Below are positions 62,702-64,000 of a stretch of DNA of 64,000 bases, piece after piece. The stretch lies in NCBI RefSeq assembly GCF_023845585.1, contig NZ_JAMQHS010000001.1, positions 248,001 to 312,000 on the forward strand, read 5' to 3'. Source of the DNA: Clostridium sp. CMCC3677 (GTDB taxonomy: Bacteria; Bacillota; Clostridia; Clostridiales; Clostridiaceae). A program made the translations under genes and the position numbers. Below the pieces are notes generated by a model. That model worked only from the letters and a program-made list of their open reading frames with translations. It did no database searches and was not told where the DNA came from. How positions within the stretch are numbered: position 1 is the first letter of the stretch; each line of letters starts with the position of its first letter.

Positions 62702-63790
62702 TTGAATTATACAGAAACTTTAAAAACAGCTGATTTAGTTATGAATTCAAAGGATGTACCATTAATAATTGGAGAAAGTGGAATAGGAAAAACATCATTA
62801 GTTAGAGAGATAGCTAAAAATGATAATTATTCATTAGTTACTATAGACGCAAATCTTTTAAAAGAGGGAGAAATAGGGGGTTTGCCTGTAGTAGAAAATA
62901 GAGAGGTAGTGTATGCAACACATAATAAGTTGATAGAGGTAAAAAATTTATTATGTAAAGATGATATAAATGGGGTTATATTATTTATTGATGAATTAAA
63001 TAGATGTGATCACGCAGTTTCACAGGAGCTTATGAACCTTATATTAAACAGAGAGATAAATGGTTATGTTTTAGATGAAAGAGTGAAAGTTATTGCAGCT
63101 ATGAATCCATCAAATAAATATGATGGATTTTCAGACAGTCAATATGAAGTAGTAGATATGGATCCAGCTCAAGAAGATAGATTTGTATGGTTAGAAATGC
63201 AATCTGACGTAAAGGAATGGATAAAATGGGGAATGAGTACAGATGGGAATATTCATGAACACATAATAGAATTTATATCTACATTTCCTCAATACTTACA
63301 TACGCCAAACTCAATGGAAAGCATAAAAGCAACTCCAAGAAGCTGGCATAGAATATCTAAAGCTTATGAGGTGTATTTAAATAACAAGGATAAATATGAT
63401 TTTAATATATTTTTAAATACAGTGAGAGGAAATGTTGGATCTAATATATGTAATGATTTTGCTGATTTTATACTTCATATAAGAAAACCACTGATCAAAG
63501 TTGAAGAGTTATTTGAAAATGAAATTTTAAGTTTTGATTTAAAGGAAAAGTTAGAAAATGAAAATCACTCAAGATTATATATATTAGCTAAAAATGCAAT
63601 CTTATTTGTAGAAAGAAATTCTTCAGAAAAGAATTTAATATTATTTTCAAAGGTGTTAGATTTATATCCTAGAGATTTAAGACTTGGAATAATGAAAGAA
63701 ATTAAGAAAGACCATAAAGATGGGTTATATGAATTGTTATTAAATCAAGATGAATTTATAGAAAGCTTTTTTAACATATTTATCAAATAG
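62702..63790 (+). CDS. MoxR-type AAA ATPase
   Basis: A 362-residue AAA_5/MoxR family ATPase. Walker A is GESGIGKTSL (near 24-33), Walker B ILFIDELNRC (near 95-104), followed by sensor-1 AAMNPSNKYDG and an arginine part ATPRSWHRISKAY. TTG start with AAAGGGGGAAG upstream. MoxR ATPases usually work as chaperones with a VWA-domain protein coded next door; the next gene starts at 63908 and is cut by the window end. Confidence 0.85.
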   Translation: MNYTETLKTADLVMNSKDVPLIIGESGIGKTSLVREIAKNDNYSLVTIDANLLKEGEIGGLPVVENREVVYATHNKLIEVKNLLCKDDINGVILFIDELNRCDHAVSQELMNLILNREINGYVLDERVKVIAAMNPSNKYDGFSDSQYEVVDMDPAQEDRFVWLEMQSDVKEWIKWGMSTDGNIHEHIIEFISTFPQYLHTPNSMESIKATPRSWHRISKAYEVYLNNKDKYDFNIFLNTVRGNVGSNICNDFADFILHIRKPLIKVEELFENEILSFDLKEKLENENHSRLYILAKNAILFVERNSSEKNLILFSKVLDLYPRDLRLGIMKEIKKDHKDGLYELLLNQDEFIESFFNIFIK

Positions 63791-63805
63791 CATATTTTCA
63801 GTAAA

Positions 63806-63850
63806 ATGTTAATATGTATATAGGTAAAGCTTAGCAGAGTAGTTAAGTTT
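63806..63850 (+). repeat. Degenerate family A end
   Basis: TTAATATGTATATAGGTAAAG then CTTAGCAGAGTAGTTAAG, given here in short form; resembles the family A left end (TGATATATGCATAAGCAAAG, GCGGAGTAATT). Confidence 0.35.
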
Positions 63851-63907
63851 AAATATTAAGTATAGTTGCATTAAATAGACATGAATACAATCGAAAGGAG
63901 GAGTTAG

Positions 63908-64000
63908 GTGGATTTTAATAATAAAAAAGAAGAACTTTTAAAAAAAGCGTATAATATAAAAAGTATTGATGAATTTGATAATATGTATATAAAGAGTTTC
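63908..64000 (+). CDS. Start of a gene cut by the window end, probable partner of the MoxR ATPase
   Basis: GTG start with AAGGAGGAG five bases upstream. The 31 residues seen open MDFNNKKEELLKKAYNI. They are too few to name a family. The place after a MoxR-type gene suggests a VWA/metallopeptidase-like partner (DUF2201 type), which is inference. Confidence 0.6.
   Translation, partial: MDFNNKKEELLKKAYNIKSIDEFDNMYIKSF

Overview
The window is very AT-rich and densely coded. It carries spore germination genes (GerA/GerB/GerC types), a SleC-like cortex-lytic protein, several chemoreceptors, low-GC Shine-Dalgarno sequences (AGGAGG, AAGGGGG) and many cell-wall-binding repeat proteins. This points to a motile, endospore-forming Clostridium sensu stricto, probably of the butyricum/beijerinckii type. 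The species itself is not proven by the sequence.

Bases 1-23100 look like a choline-and-surface region. A secreted glucosaminidase/amidase, a 991-residue cadherin-like protein and a small secreted protein all carry GW/YY cell-wall-binding (choline-binding type) repeats. Among them lie genes for making and attaching phosphocholine: a winged-helix/cytidylyltransferase/choline-kinase fusion, a separate LicC-like cytidylyltransferase, a Wzx-type flippase, a LicB-like choline permease and a LicD-like phosphocholine transferase. A UgpB/UgpA/UgpE-like ABC importer (G3P or glycerophosphocholine type, no ATPase here) sits alongside. The fusion gene, licB and the ugpB-like gene each have a good promoter followed 6-8 bases after the -10 by the palindrome GTTCAT-N3-ATGAAC. 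I read this as a shared operator of a choline regulon, possibly bound by the winged-helix domain of the fusion enzyme itself.

Bases 20900-41000 hold a surface-polysaccharide cluster: GT2 and GT4 glycosyltransferases, CapD/PglF-like dehydratase, O-antigen ligase/polymerase-like protein, WecB epimerase, initiating sugar-phosphate transferase, WlbA-like dehydrogenase and GalU. It is interrupted by a YwnA/YwnB-like redox cassette (Rrf2 regulator, DsbA/FrnE-like protein, NAD(P)H-binding protein), a chemoreceptor and BrnQ.

Bases 41000-64000 are more ordinary core genome: tandem chemoreceptors, trpS, an ECF S component, a split divergent ger germinant-receptor locus, tyrS, a FliK-like/FlhB-like pair, a metallophosphoesterase, the SleC-like protein, a soluble chemoreceptor, a DUF2225 protein, a RelA-type alarmone synthetase, a repeat protein and a MoxR-type AAA ATPase with the first codons of a following gene.

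Five genes have a promoter of the form T[TAC]AA-N17-CGA[TA]A, which fits flagellar sigma-D: three chemoreceptors, the FliK-like gene and one unknown gene at 5687. Intergenic regions are littered with short inverted-repeat (MITE-like) elements of several families. No tRNA, rRNA, CRISPR array or complete insertion sequence was seen.
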